From Salinivenus sp. (lineage in GTDB: Bacteria > Bacteroidota > Rhodothermia > Rhodothermales > Salinibacteraceae), in assembly GCA_018609755.1 (NCBI GenBank), contig JAHENZ010000150.1, positions 1-64,000 of the forward strand: 64,000 bases of DNA. The letters are read 5' to 3'. Both the position numbers and the translations under genes were made by a program. Positions 43,129-52,394 of the stretch are shown here, piece after piece (the stretch's first letter is position 1; every line of letters starts with the position of its first letter). A model generated the notes under the pieces. That model was given only the letters and a program-made list of their open reading frames with translations, searched no databases and was not told where the DNA came from.

Positions 43129-43330
43129 CAGTTGTGGAGAGTGTGACGATGGTGGTGGCGATGGAGAGGACAGCACACGTTCACTCCGGATGTGGAGGCC
43201 GGAGGCTGTCCGGTGGCGGCAGCCAATTCGCCCTAAAAAGGACGACGTGCATGCCGCAGGCTCATCACGAGTGACAAGAAGGCTTGTTCCAGGGGAAACT
43301 TGAACAGATACAACAGCGAACGGGTCAAAG

Positions 43331-44872
43331 TCAATTCTTACGGTCCAGGGTTGCGAGAATTCCATCCGCAACACTGCGATTGTCACTCATGCGTGGGACC
43401 TTGGTCTGACCGCTAATCTCGTCCTTTGTCGCCTTCAGCCAATCGTAAAATGCGCCATCGGGAACGACCGAAATGTCGGGGGCATCGAACGCCTGGGCCT
43501 CGCGGCGAATCTGATAATGGCGATTCACGTCTTGAAGGTAGCGATCAATGAGGTCAGAGAAGGCCTCCAGGTCCGCTGGGGCCTGCTCAAACTCAATGAG
43601 CCATTCATGCCCGGGCCGATCCCCATTTTTCATTGGACGTGGTGCAATGTGATAGTCGACGACGTGCGCGCCTGTTTCGTCGCAGGCGTGCTGCAGGGCC
43701 GCACGGGCTTCATCCCCGTACAACGCCTCCCCGTACTCGTCGATCATCTCACTGGTTCGGCCGGCCACAGTAATTTTGTGCGGAAAGGTGTTCGTGAACC
43801 GAATCACGTCGCCGACCTCGTAGGCCCACAGGCCGCTGCTGGACGTAACGTACAGGGAGTAACGCACCCCTGGTTCCACGTCGGCAATCGTGTGACGGCG
43901 CGGATTCTCCTCGTCTCGCTCATCGACGCGCACGAACTCGTAAAACACCCCGTTGTCCAGGTGCAAGAGCATCGACGGGTCGTCCAGGTCGTCCTGAAAG
44001 GAAAAGAAGCCTTCCGACGCGCCGTAGGTTTCAATGAAATCCACGTCGCGTCCAATTTTTTCCTCCAAGAGATCGCGGTAGGAGCTCAGCGGAACCCCGC
44101 CCGCGATGAACACCTGGAGATTGGGCCAGACCTCGCCCACCGTGCTCACCGTGTCGGCGTTGCGCTCGTTGTAAAGCTCGATGAGTTGGTCGAAAAGCAC
44201 GATGGCCCAGGACGGCACCATTACGAGAAGCCGGATGTCCTGATCAACCGTGCGCTCGGCGATGGCCTGGAGTTTCTCCTCCCAATTCGAGATGAACGAG
44301 ACCTCGTTCGGAACGGCCTGATAGAGACTTCTGAAGAAATTTGGGGCGTTCTCGGCGAGGATGCCGCTGATTTCTCCGGCAATCGTACCCGGATAGTCGG
44401 GATCCTCTTCTACCCGCCCCGGCAGCGTGAGGTGGTTGCCCAGAAAGAACCGCCCGTCGAGCGTGTGCTTGAGGTAATGAAGCCCCGTCCCAACGCTGAA
44501 CTCGCGGTTGTGATCGATCGTCTCCTGGCTGATCGGAATGATCTTGCCGTCGGACACCGTCCCGCTGGAGACGGCAAAGTTGGTGATGGTCCCAGGCCAC
44601 ATCACGTCGGACGCCCCCTCCCGCACTCGTAGGACGTCGTCTTCGATGTCGTCGTAGGTATGGAGGGGGACACGGTCCTGATAGGCCGCCACCACGTTGG
44701 AGGCGTTCACAATTTCGGAAAACCCGTAGCGACGGCCCCACTCCGTATCGGCGGCCTGCGACAGCAGATTGCGGAGAAGCGTGCGCTGCGTCGATACGGG
44801 ATGCTTTTTAAACTTCTCAATCCGGTGAACAGGATCGAGATATTGCAACGCAGAACGGATCAACTCGTCCAT
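43331..44872 (-). CDS. GH3 auxin-responsive promoter family protein
   Basis: A 513-residue protein of the ANL adenylating superfamily, GH3 branch. It has the ATP loop-like V-S-S-G-T-V-S-D-G-K-I-I-P, the middle motif I-E-T-Y-G-A-S-E-G-F-F, and the later Y-E-V-G-D-V-I-R-F-T segment. Plant GH3 enzymes join hormones to amino acids. Bacterial members are common in Bacteroidota, and their substrates are unknown. It lies upstream of rpoD on the same strand with a 213-bp gap. Confidence 0.92.
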   Translation of the reverse strand: MDELIRSALQYLDPVHRIEKFKKHPVSTQRTLLRNLLSQAADTEWGRRYGFSEIVNASNVVAAYQDRVPLHTYDDIEDDVLRVREGASDVMWPGTITNFAVSSGTVSDGKIIPISQETIDHNREFSVGTGLHYLKHTLDGRFFLGNHLTLPGRVEEDPDYPGTIAGEISGILAENAPNFFRSLYQAVPNEVSFISNWEEKLQAIAERTVDQDIRLLVMVPSWAIVLFDQLIELYNERNADTVSTVGEVWPNLQVFIAGGVPLSSYRDLLEEKIGRDVDFIETYGASEGFFSFQDDLDDPSMLLHLDNGVFYEFVRVDERDEENPRRHTIADVEPGVRYSLYVTSSSGLWAYEVGDVIRFTNTFPHKITVAGRTSEMIDEYGEALYGDEARAALQHACDETGAHVVDYHIAPRPMKNGDRPGHEWLIEFEQAPADLEAFSDLIDRYLQDVNRHYQIRREAQAFDAPDISVVPDGAFYDWLKATKDEISGQTKVPRMSDNRSVADGILATLDRKN

Positions 44873-45083
44873 TGATGGCGCACAAGATCAGTAGAAAACG
44901 ACGTCTGGACCCCGATAGAAACGGCCGGAAACCGACGCACCCGCGTCTCGGATTCCGAGCGGGCAAAAAATTCCGCAAAAACGAGACAATGGATCTCGTC
45001 TCGGTGCCGCTCTGTGTATACTTCGTACACGCATATGTTCGCGACGGCCTCGCGATCCGCTTTTTCCGAAACTGCCCTCTCTC

Positions 45084-46007
45084 ATGCCTACGTCGGCTCC
45101 CCCCACACCCCCCTTCCCCGACGATTCGTTTCCGGCCGACCGGTTTTTGCTCGACTGCCAGGGCCAGACGCTCAATTGCCGACCGGGTCGCGGAGAGGGC
45201 CCCGGCGTGCAGGTGATGGGGATTCTCAACGTGACGCCCGACTCGTTTTCGGACGGCGGGCAGTTTCTAGCCGTAGAGGACGCAGTGTCGCGGGCCGCGG
45301 AGATGTTGAGTGACGGGGCGTCCATTATCGATATCGGAGGAGAGTCTACCCGTCCCGGAGCAGAGCCTGTCCCTCCGGAGGATGAGATCGACCGCGTGCT
45401 GCCGGTGGTGGAAGCAATCACCCGCGAATTCCCCGAGGCCGTGCTGTCGGTGGACACGTACAAGCCGGAGGTAGCCCAGGCCGCCCTTGAGGCGGGCGCC
45501 CACATTGTGAACGACGTCACCGGCCTTCGCCACCATCCCGAGATGGCCGAAGTCGCCGCCGACGCCGATGCTCCACTGGTCATTATGCATTCGAAGGGAG
45601 AGCCCGGCGACCTTACGGCCCCTCGCGAGTATGCCGACGTGACGGCCGAGGTCCGCGATGCGCTCGCTCAGTCCATCGAAACGGCCGAGGAGGCGGGCGT
45701 GGACTCCATTATCATTGATCCTGGCTTCGGATTCGGCAAGTCCCACGCCGAGAACCTTCGACTCATTAACGAGATCGACGAGCTATTAACGCTGGATCGC
45801 CCATTGTTGATGGGCGTATCCCGCAAGAGCACGATCGGAGCCACGCTTGGAACCCCCGACGCTCCAGCCCCCGTGGACGACCGGCTCTTCGGCTCGCTCG
45901 GCGCCACCGCCGTCGGCGTCATGCGCGGGGCCTCGCTCGTGCGGACGCACGACGTGGCCGCCACCGTTCAAATGCTTACGGTGATGAACGCCACTCTTCA
46001 GGCGTAG
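45084..46007 (+). CDS. folP: Dihydropteroate synthase
   Basis: A 307-residue folate enzyme that joins p-aminobenzoate to the pterin diphosphate. Family signatures are M-G-I-L-N-V-T-P-D-S-F-S-D-G-G, the second signature I-I-D-I-G-G-E-S-T-R-P-G-A, the N-D-V-T-G-L loop, D-P-G-F-G-F-G-K and a closing V-R-T-H-D-V. About 20 extra N-terminal residues precede the barrel. It is followed 55 bp later by cdaA, a gene order often seen in Bacteroidota. Confidence 0.96.
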   Translation: MPTSAPPTPPFPDDSFPADRFLLDCQGQTLNCRPGRGEGPGVQVMGILNVTPDSFSDGGQFLAVEDAVSRAAEMLSDGASIIDIGGESTRPGAEPVPPEDEIDRVLPVVEAITREFPEAVLSVDTYKPEVAQAALEAGAHIVNDVTGLRHHPEMAEVAADADAPLVIMHSKGEPGDLTAPREYADVTAEVRDALAQSIETAEEAGVDSIIIDPGFGFGKSHAENLRLINEIDELLTLDRPLLMGVSRKSTIGATLGTPDAPAPVDDRLFGSLGATAVGVMRGASLVRTHDVAATVQMLTVMNATLQA

Positions 46008-46062
46008 TCGCCGGCCTCCCCTCGTCCCCTTTCCCGCTCTTCCTTGACGGCCTCCACGTCCC

Positions 46063-46863
46063 GTGACGCTTTTCGAAATCATCAGCTTTGGGGTGCGCGA
46101 CGTCATCGAGATCGCACTGGTGGCGTACCTGCTCTACCAGCTGTACTGGCTGATGCGAGGCACCATTGCGGTGCAGATTGCCGTCGGACTGGGGGCCCTC
46201 TTTCTGATACAGGTGGTGGTGGAGCTCGCGAACATGACGATGCTGAGCACCATCTTCAGCTACTTCAACCAGGTCTTCGTCCTGGCGGTCATCATCATCT
46301 TTCAGCCCGAGATTCGGCGCCTGCTTCTGCTGCTAGGCAAAAACCCGATCGTCCGTCGCTTCGTAAGCTCCACGGACCAGAGCGAAATCGTGAATGAAGC
46401 GGTGACGGCCGTCGAACAGATGGCGGACCACAAAATCGGGGCGCTCATTGCCTTCCAGCGCAGTACCGGACTCCGAAGCTACATCGAGACCGGAAAGCAG
46501 CTCCAGGCAGAGGTCTCCCACGACCTGCTCGTCACTCTCTTTCACGGACAGAACCCGCTCCACGATGGGGCCGTGATCGTCAACGACCGCCGGATCGAAG
46601 CCGCACGGTGCATCCTCCCGGTCTCAACCAGCATGAAGCTGAGCCCGCAGCTGGGCCTGCGGCATCGAGCAGCGGTTGGCCTCACGGAGCAAACCGATGC
46701 GTTCGTCGTGGTCGTCTCAGAGGAAACGGGCAACATTAGCGTTTCGCGCGATGGGGCGCTGATCTCTAACATTACCCCCGACGAGCTCCGTACCTACCTC
46801 ACAAACGCTCTCACGAACCAGACGGCCAAAAGTGGCTCGTCGCTGGAGAAAACTTCCGCGTGA
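46063..46863 (+). CDS. cdaA: Diadenylate cyclase CdaA (c-di-AMP synthase)
   Basis: A 266-residue membrane enzyme that makes cyclic di-AMP from two ATP. It starts at a GTG (46063). Three membrane helices occupy about residues 15-82. The DAC domain carries D-G-A (168-170) and R-H-R (200-202), both needed for catalysis. c-di-AMP usually controls potassium and osmolyte balance, a fitting role in a salt-loving cell (inference). It lies between folP and pcm, probably in one operon (pcm begins 33 bp downstream). Confidence 0.95.
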   Translation: MTLFEIISFGVRDVIEIALVAYLLYQLYWLMRGTIAVQIAVGLGALFLIQVVVELANMTMLSTIFSYFNQVFVLAVIIIFQPEIRRLLLLLGKNPIVRRFVSSTDQSEIVNEAVTAVEQMADHKIGALIAFQRSTGLRSYIETGKQLQAEVSHDLLVTLFHGQNPLHDGAVIVNDRRIEAARCILPVSTSMKLSPQLGLRHRAAVGLTEQTDAFVVVVSEETGNISVSRDGALISNITPDELRTYLTNALTNQTAKSGSSLEKTSA

Positions 46864-46896
46864 CTCCATTTTTCCTGTTCGGACGCGCCTTTCCTC

Positions 46897-47589
46897 ATGA
46901 CCAACACGTCCTCTCAAAACGATAATGGCACGTACCGGCGACGCCGCGAGCGCCTGGTACAGACGCTCCGGGATCGGGGCATACAGGACGACCGCGTGCT
47001 TCAGGCCGTTGGTGCGGTGCCGCGTCACAAATTCGTGGAGCCGGCCTTCCGGAGCCGGGCGTACGCGGACGAGGCTCTGCCCATCGGCATGGACCAGACG
47101 ATCTCGCAGCCATTCACAGTGGCCTATCAGACCTCTCTTCTAAAGGTGCAGCCTCAGGATCGCATCCTGGAGGTGGGCACTGGAAGTGGCTATCAGGCAG
47201 CGATTCTTTGTGAAATGGGGGCACGAGTCTTTTCCATTGAACGCCACAAACCCCTTCTCGCGCGCACCAAGGCCCTGCTCGACGACCTCGGGTACTCCGT
47301 ACGCACGCGGCACGGCGACGGGACGAAGGGCTGGCCGGCCTTTGCGCCGTACGACGGCATCGTGGTCACGGCTGCCGCCCCCAAGATCCCCGACCCGCTT
47401 TTGACCCAACTCCGCGAGCCAAACGGAACGCGGGGCGGACGGCTCGTTATCCCTGTCGGGGGACGCGGAGGACAAACCATGACGCGCGTCACCCGCTCTG
47501 GCAGCGGCCCCCACGACTACGACCGTGAGGAGTACCACAATTTCCGCTTCGTCCCGCTGGTGGATGAAAATGACGACGAGGACGCCTAG
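46897..47589 (+). CDS. pcm: Protein-L-isoaspartate O-methyltransferase
   Basis: A 230-residue SAM-dependent repair enzyme that methylates isoaspartyl residues. It has V-P-R-H-K-F-V-E-P-A, I-G-M-D-Q-T-I-S-Q-P-F-T-V-A, the SAM loop I-L-E-V-G-T-G-S-G-Y-Q-A, and V-V-T-A-A-A-P-K-I-P. The C-terminal tail is acidic. It follows cdaA by 33 bp. Confidence 0.95.
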   Translation: MTNTSSQNDNGTYRRRRERLVQTLRDRGIQDDRVLQAVGAVPRHKFVEPAFRSRAYADEALPIGMDQTISQPFTVAYQTSLLKVQPQDRILEVGTGSGYQAAILCEMGARVFSIERHKPLLARTKALLDDLGYSVRTRHGDGTKGWPAFAPYDGIVVTAAAPKIPDPLLTQLREPNGTRGGRLVIPVGGRGGQTMTRVTRSGSGPHDYDREEYHNFRFVPLVDENDDEDA

Positions 47590-47852
47590 AGGGCACTTGT
47601 GCGTTGGCGGAACTGCCGCACGACCTGTAACTCGTCTGCTTCTCTTCCCTCTCGCCGAGCGAGTCCCTTCACTCGTCACGGCAATCGCATCTTGCACCCA
47701 CCGACTTGTTTTTATCTTCGATTGAGGCAGTACGACCGTGCGCTCCACTCCCACCCTCCCTTTCTCCCGCGCTTCCCCGGCAGTATTGTCCATCGGAGGC
47801 AGTCGAGCCACCGGTCTTCAACAGAAACTTTTAACATACGATTGCCCTGCCT
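47590..47852. other. Convergent intergenic region
   Basis: About 260 bp between convergent pcm and the unknown gene at 47853. It has only a weak CTCGC-CGA-GCGAG hairpin (47651-47663) and no gene that I can support. Confidence 0.35.
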
Positions 47853-48416
47853 TCACTCGTCCCCCGCTCGTCTCTTTCCTTCCGTGCCCCGATCTTCCCG
47901 AAGAGAATCCAGGAGCCAGTCCACGTGCCGCTGGCGCATGTGGCGGACGGCCTGTGCAGCGTTGGGGCCGGCGGTGAACTCAACCCAGCGCTCGCTCATG
48001 TGAGCTGCATCGAGGGCCGCCCGGAACGGATCAGGATGCGTACAAGCATGGACGGTGAGCAACTGCGCAGCATACTGATCCCCCTGAGGGAGTCCGAGGG
48101 CCGCAGCCCGCACGACCGCCTGGCTGGCGTCCGTCCGAGCTTCCGCCCACGCGTCTTCTCCGGACTGCACCGCCGACCACAGCATTCCAACCTTTGAGTC
48201 TTCCGGGGCGAGGCCCACATCCACCTGTCGGGCGCACCACCGCGCGAAATGTCGCAGCCGAGCCGCCCGTTGCTCGCCTACGTAGTCGATAAGCTGTACA
48301 CGGGGCATCGTCGACCACGTCACCTCCTCGCCCGTGGTTCGGTCGACCACGAGCGCTCGCTGCTCCCGACTATCGAAGATGTAGTAGAACCGATCCACCG
48401 AGACATCCGAAATCAT
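47853..48416 (-). CDS. Hypothetical protein, unknown family
   Basis: A 187-residue protein with no signal peptide or membrane helix and no motif I recognise. It starts with a short beta-strand-rich part (D-R-F-Y-Y-I-F-D-S-R-E-Q-R-A, then T-G-E-E-V-T-W) and continues as an alpha-helical domain rich in Ala, Arg and Asp, ending R-H-V-D-W-L-L-D-S-L-R. The balanced composition and codon use resemble neighbouring genes, and no better ORF overlaps, so I accept it as coding. It is divergent from the S41 protease genes. Confidence 0.65.
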   Translation of the reverse strand: MISDVSVDRFYYIFDSREQRALVVDRTTGEEVTWSTMPRVQLIDYVGEQRAARLRHFARWCARQVDVGLAPEDSKVGMLWSAVQSGEDAWAEARTDASQAVVRAAALGLPQGDQYAAQLLTVHACTHPDPFRAALDAAHMSERWVEFTAGPNAAQAVRHMRQRHVDWLLDSLREDRGTEGKRRAGDE

Positions 48417-48531
48417 TGCAGAGAAGCAGAATAGGATAAAAAACGGTCGAGCGGTTCACAGCACTCGTCTGTGACGTTCATCACACACGTCACAACCCAT
48501 CCGGAAGATTCTGCAACAAACGCGTCGTCAC

Positions 48532-48539
48532 CAAATATA
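48532..48539 (-). promoter_or_regulatory. Possible Bacteroidota -7 element (TATATTTG)
   Basis: An exact TAnnTTTG match on the minus strand about 120 nt before the hypothetical gene that starts at 48416. No -33 element is evident at 19-21 bp, so the call is weak. Confidence 0.25.
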
Positions 48540-48670
48540 GAAGGTCTGCAGATTGGATTTCGTATTCCCCTTTCCGGGAGCTCTAGACTCCGGTCGAAGA
48601 ACAAGTTCGCCCCCCCACCCGTCCAACGATAGCCTCCCGTCTCCTCCCAAATACGCTTGCTTGATTGTTT

Positions 48671-50359
48671 ATGCAGTCGCTCACCAAGCGCTACCTTCTT
48701 CCGGCCCTCGCTCTCATCCTGATCGGAGGCGTCGGAGGCGCTCAACTCAATTCGTACGTCTCGACCGACGATGCGATTGAGCAATTCCAAAAGATGAAGC
48801 AAGCGTTCGTGATCATCAGCGGAAAGTACGTGGAGCCGGTCGATGCCCAAAAGCTGGCCGAGAGTGGAGTCGAGGGCATGCTGAACGACCTCGATCCCCA
48901 TTCCACCTACATTCCCGCCGAAGAGGCGAAGCGCACGCGGGACCGATATCGGGGCTCCTTTGGCGGCATCGGCATTCGATTCGACATTATGAACGACACG
49001 GCCCGCGTGGTGTCGCCCCTGGCGGGCGGGCCCAGTGAAGAGGCCGGCATCATGGCCGGGGACCGCATTGTGAAGATCGAAGATTCGACGGCCATCGGCC
49101 TTTCGAACACGGGGATTCGGGAACGTCTTACGGGAGAAATTGGGACAGAAGTTACCTTCACGGTCTACCGTCCCCTCTCCGACAGGCAACAGACCGTCAC
49201 CATCGAACGAGGCGAGATTCCACTCTACTCCGTCCACTCCTCGTACATGGTCGACGACGAGACCGGCTACATTGAGGTGGGCCGGTTTGCAAAATCCACT
49301 CCCGAAGAGTTCCTCAACAAGGTCGACACGCTCCAGTCACAGGGCATGCAACGCCTGGTCGTGGACCTGCGCGGGAATCCGGGGGGCGTGATGGAATCGG
49401 CCGTAAAGATTGCCGACGAGATGCTCGGGACGCCTGGTCAGACCATCGTGGAGACGAAGGGCCGCGGGGCTCGCATCAATCAGACCCTGCGTGCGCAGGG
49501 CGGCGGGACCCTCTCGGATCAGCCCATCACCGTGCTGGTGGACGGCAACTCGGCCTCCGCGAGTGAGATTCTGGCGGGCGCTTTGCAGGACCACGACCGG
49601 GCACTGCTCGTGGGTCGCCGCACCTTCGGCAAAGGCCTCGTCCAGAAGCCGTTCCGTCTCAATGACGACAGCTTCCTCCAACTCACCGTTGGGCGCTACT
49701 ACACCCCGGTGGGCCGGCTCATCCAGACCCCCTACGAAAAGGGGAAGATGAAACAGTACTACGAGGATAAGTTTGCGAACCGGAAAGACGCCATCTTCAA
49801 CGTTGAGAAGTACAAAGAAAGCATTCCGGATTCGCTGACGTACGAAACGGAGCACGGCCGAACCGTCTTCGGTGGTGGCGGAATTCTGCCGGACTACGTC
49901 GTGAAGCCGGATACCACCTCCCTCTCAGGATTCCTCCGGCGTAGCGAGGTGGACCGCCTCTTCGCCCTGGCCGCTCGGGAATGGTTTGCCAACCACGACG
50001 AGGAGTTGCGGGGCACGTGGCAGGATCGCCAGAAGGAATTTATGTCCACGTACGAAGTCCCCGATGAGGCCGTCTCGGCGTTCTGGAGCTACGTCCAAGA
50101 GAATGAGGTCCTCACTCTGACAACGGCCCCCGACAGTGTAAATCCGGGGGAACAGATATACTTGCAAGCGCATGCCGACGAGGCAAACGACCTCGTTCGC
50201 CCCCACCTGAAGGGCTTCCTTGCGAACACGCTCTACGGCCGTGGTGCGGGTCGGCCCCTTCTCAACAAGGTGGATCCCGCCGTGCAACAGGCCCTGACAT
50301 TGTGGCCCTCTTCGAAAGAGTTGGCCGGGTACCACGCGTCTGCAACCAGGAACGAGTAG
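48671..50359 (+). CDS. S41 C-terminal processing protease (paralog 1)
   Basis: A 562-residue exported protease of the CtpA/Tsp family. The ATG at 48671 starts a signal anchor (R-Y-L-L-P-A-L-A-L-I-L-I). A helical domain leads to a PDZ domain (about 85-180: G-S-F-G-G-I-G-I-R-F to the first V-T-F-T-V). The S41 catalytic core has Ser296 in G-N-S-A-S-A-S-E and Lys321 in F-G-K-G-L-V-Q, 25 residues apart as in Tsp. The C-terminal 200 residues are helical. It trims C termini of envelope proteins. A very similar paralog follows 294 bp downstream. Confidence 0.95.
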   Translation: MQSLTKRYLLPALALILIGGVGGAQLNSYVSTDDAIEQFQKMKQAFVIISGKYVEPVDAQKLAESGVEGMLNDLDPHSTYIPAEEAKRTRDRYRGSFGGIGIRFDIMNDTARVVSPLAGGPSEEAGIMAGDRIVKIEDSTAIGLSNTGIRERLTGEIGTEVTFTVYRPLSDRQQTVTIERGEIPLYSVHSSYMVDDETGYIEVGRFAKSTPEEFLNKVDTLQSQGMQRLVVDLRGNPGGVMESAVKIADEMLGTPGQTIVETKGRGARINQTLRAQGGGTLSDQPITVLVDGNSASASEILAGALQDHDRALLVGRRTFGKGLVQKPFRLNDDSFLQLTVGRYYTPVGRLIQTPYEKGKMKQYYEDKFANRKDAIFNVEKYKESIPDSLTYETEHGRTVFGGGGILPDYVVKPDTTSLSGFLRRSEVDRLFALAAREWFANHDEELRGTWQDRQKEFMSTYEVPDEAVSAFWSYVQENEVLTLTTAPDSVNPGEQIYLQAHADEANDLVRPHLKGFLANTLYGRGAGRPLLNKVDPAVQQALTLWPSSKELAGYHASATRNE

Positions 50360-50653
50360 CTGGCCCGGGGGCTCTCTCCTGCGGTCTCCGTAGCGAAGTT
50401 CTCGCGCGCCCCCCAGGTGCCGAGGCGCCTCCCTCGTCCCCCCACTGAGCGTTTTTCTGAGAGGTCTATGTTTTGTAAACCTCCGAGGGGGACAAATCGT
50501 CTTTCGTACCCTTTCCTCCCATCTTCGCTGCAACAAAACTGAGTCTTCGAAATAGGACTGTTACTGCGAATGCTGATTTTCTTGCAGTGGATGATGGCGT
50601 AGCCTTAGAAGACGTGCTCGACCTCCACCGGCCATCCCAATCCTGACTCTTCC
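50360..50653. other. Intergenic region between S41 paralogs
   Basis: A 294-bp gap. It contains GAGGT/ACCTC arms (50461-50465 and 50479-50483) around an AT-rich loop that includes TATGTTTT, a near match to the -7 consensus. The second S41 gene may therefore have its own promoter. No gene is seen. Confidence 0.35.
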
Positions 50654-52336
50654 ATGAAGCGTCTCAGTACGTACCACCTCCTTCCTGCCCTCGCGCTTTT
50701 GCTGTTTGGTGCGGTCTTGGGCGTTCAGTTTGACTCCCAACTGTCGGCCGACGATGCGCTAAATCAGTTTGAGAAGCTGAAACAGGCGTTCGTCATCATC
50801 AACGGAAACTACGTTGAACGCGTCGACTCGCAGAAAATGGTCGAGGAAGGAGTGAAGGGCATGCTGAACAGCCTCGATCCGCACTCCAGTTATATCCCTT
50901 CCGAGCAGGCGCAAGACACCCGAGATCGGTATAAGGGGTCGTTTGGCGGCATCGGGATCCGTTTCGAGCCGGGAGACACAGCACGGGTGGTGGCCCCAAT
51001 TGCTGGGGGCCCTAGTGAAAAGGTGGGAGTGATGGCCGGCGACCGAATCGTTGAGATCGAAGATTCAACGGCCATCGGCCTGTCCGGCGACGACATTCAG
51101 GATCGGTTGAAGGGCAAGATCGGAACGGATGTGACTCTTACCATCTATCGGCCCCTCGCTGACAAGCGGCTCACCTTTACGATTACACGGGACGAAATCC
51201 CCCTCTACTCGATCCACTCCTCGTACATGGTCGACGACCAGACCGGCTACATCGAAATCAGCCGGTTCGCGATGTCGACCCATGAAGAGTTCATGAAGAA
51301 GGTCCAGACCCTGAAGGGACAGGGAATGCAACGCCTCGTGCTGGACCTGCGCAACAACCCGGGGGGTGTCATGCAATCTGCGGTGAAGATTGCCGATGAG
51401 ATGCTGGGGGCTGGAATGACCCTCGTCCGAACGAAGGGCCGAAGCGAAGAGATGAACACCCGCTATCGGGGCCACGATGGGGGAGCTCTCGAAGATCACC
51501 CCCTGATTGTCCTCGTAAGCCAGCAGTCTGCATCGGCCAGCGAGATCCTTGCCGGGGCCCTTCAGGATCACGACCGGGCGTTACTCGTGGGTCGCCGCAC
51601 GTTCGGCAAAGCCCTCGTTCAAAAGCAGTTTGAACTGAACGACGGTAGCCTAATGCAAATGACCGTGGGTCGCTACTACACTCCGGTGGGTCGGCTCATC
51701 CAGACTCCTTACGAAAAGGGGAAGATGAAGCAGTACTACGAGGACAAGTTTGCGAACCGGAAAGACGCCGTCTTTAACGTCGAAAAGTACAAAGAAAGCA
51801 TTCCGGATTCGCTGAGATACGAAACGGAGCACGGCCGAACCGTCTTTGGCGGCGGTGGAATCCTGCCGGACTACGTCGTAGCGCCGGACACGACCGCCCT
51901 TTCCACCTTCATCCGTGGAAGCCAGCTCGACGCCATCTTTGCTCGAGAGTGGTTCTCTCGTCACGAGCAGCAAATCCGGAGCCGGTGGCAGGACCGCGAG
52001 CAGGAATTCCTATCGTCGTTCGAGGTGCCGGACGAGGCCCTCTCTGAATTCTGGACGTTTGCTCAAAACGAAGATGTCCTCTCCCTGACATCGAACCCGG
52101 ACTCGGTGAACGCGAAGGAGCGGGTGTTCCCACGCTCTGAAGCGGACACCCTCCGTGGGTTAGTGCGCTCCCGCCTGAAGGGGCGCCTCGCCAACGTAAT
52201 CTTTGGCACAGGCACCGGGCAGCCCATTTTGAACCAGACGGACCCTGCGTTCGAGAAAGCCATTTCCCTCTGGCCCTCCTCTATCGAACTGGCGGGACAT
52301 CACACGGCCGCGTCTGTGGAAGTAGACAACGAGTAG
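50654..52336 (+). CDS. S41 C-terminal processing protease (paralog 2)
   Basis: A 560-residue exported protease with the same architecture as its upstream neighbour: signal anchor, helical lead, PDZ domain, and S41 core with Ser294 (Q-Q-S-A-S-A-S-E) and Lys319 (F-G-K-A-L-V-Q). Both copies keep the catalytic dyad, so both should be active. From Y-Y-T-P-V-G-R-L to D-Y-V-V the two proteins are almost identical, while the termini are more divergent. It is the product of a tandem duplication and converges with the FAD dehydrogenase gene. Confidence 0.95.
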   Translation: MKRLSTYHLLPALALLLFGAVLGVQFDSQLSADDALNQFEKLKQAFVIINGNYVERVDSQKMVEEGVKGMLNSLDPHSSYIPSEQAQDTRDRYKGSFGGIGIRFEPGDTARVVAPIAGGPSEKVGVMAGDRIVEIEDSTAIGLSGDDIQDRLKGKIGTDVTLTIYRPLADKRLTFTITRDEIPLYSIHSSYMVDDQTGYIEISRFAMSTHEEFMKKVQTLKGQGMQRLVLDLRNNPGGVMQSAVKIADEMLGAGMTLVRTKGRSEEMNTRYRGHDGGALEDHPLIVLVSQQSASASEILAGALQDHDRALLVGRRTFGKALVQKQFELNDGSLMQMTVGRYYTPVGRLIQTPYEKGKMKQYYEDKFANRKDAVFNVEKYKESIPDSLRYETEHGRTVFGGGGILPDYVVAPDTTALSTFIRGSQLDAIFAREWFSRHEQQIRSRWQDREQEFLSSFEVPDEALSEFWTFAQNEDVLSLTSNPDSVNAKERVFPRSEADTLRGLVRSRLKGRLANVIFGTGTGQPILNQTDPAFEKAISLWPSSIELAGHHTAASVEVDNE

Positions 52337-52394
52337 GGTGCCATCTCGGAGCTGTTGGCTCCTTCAGGGCGGGTGGGAGGTTCCGTTTCTGGAC

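Noticed and set aside
43118-43330. A riboswitch or structured leader before rpoD
   Set aside because: I could not find a consistent set of stems or a known aptamer pattern; only the Shine-Dalgarno sequence is clear.
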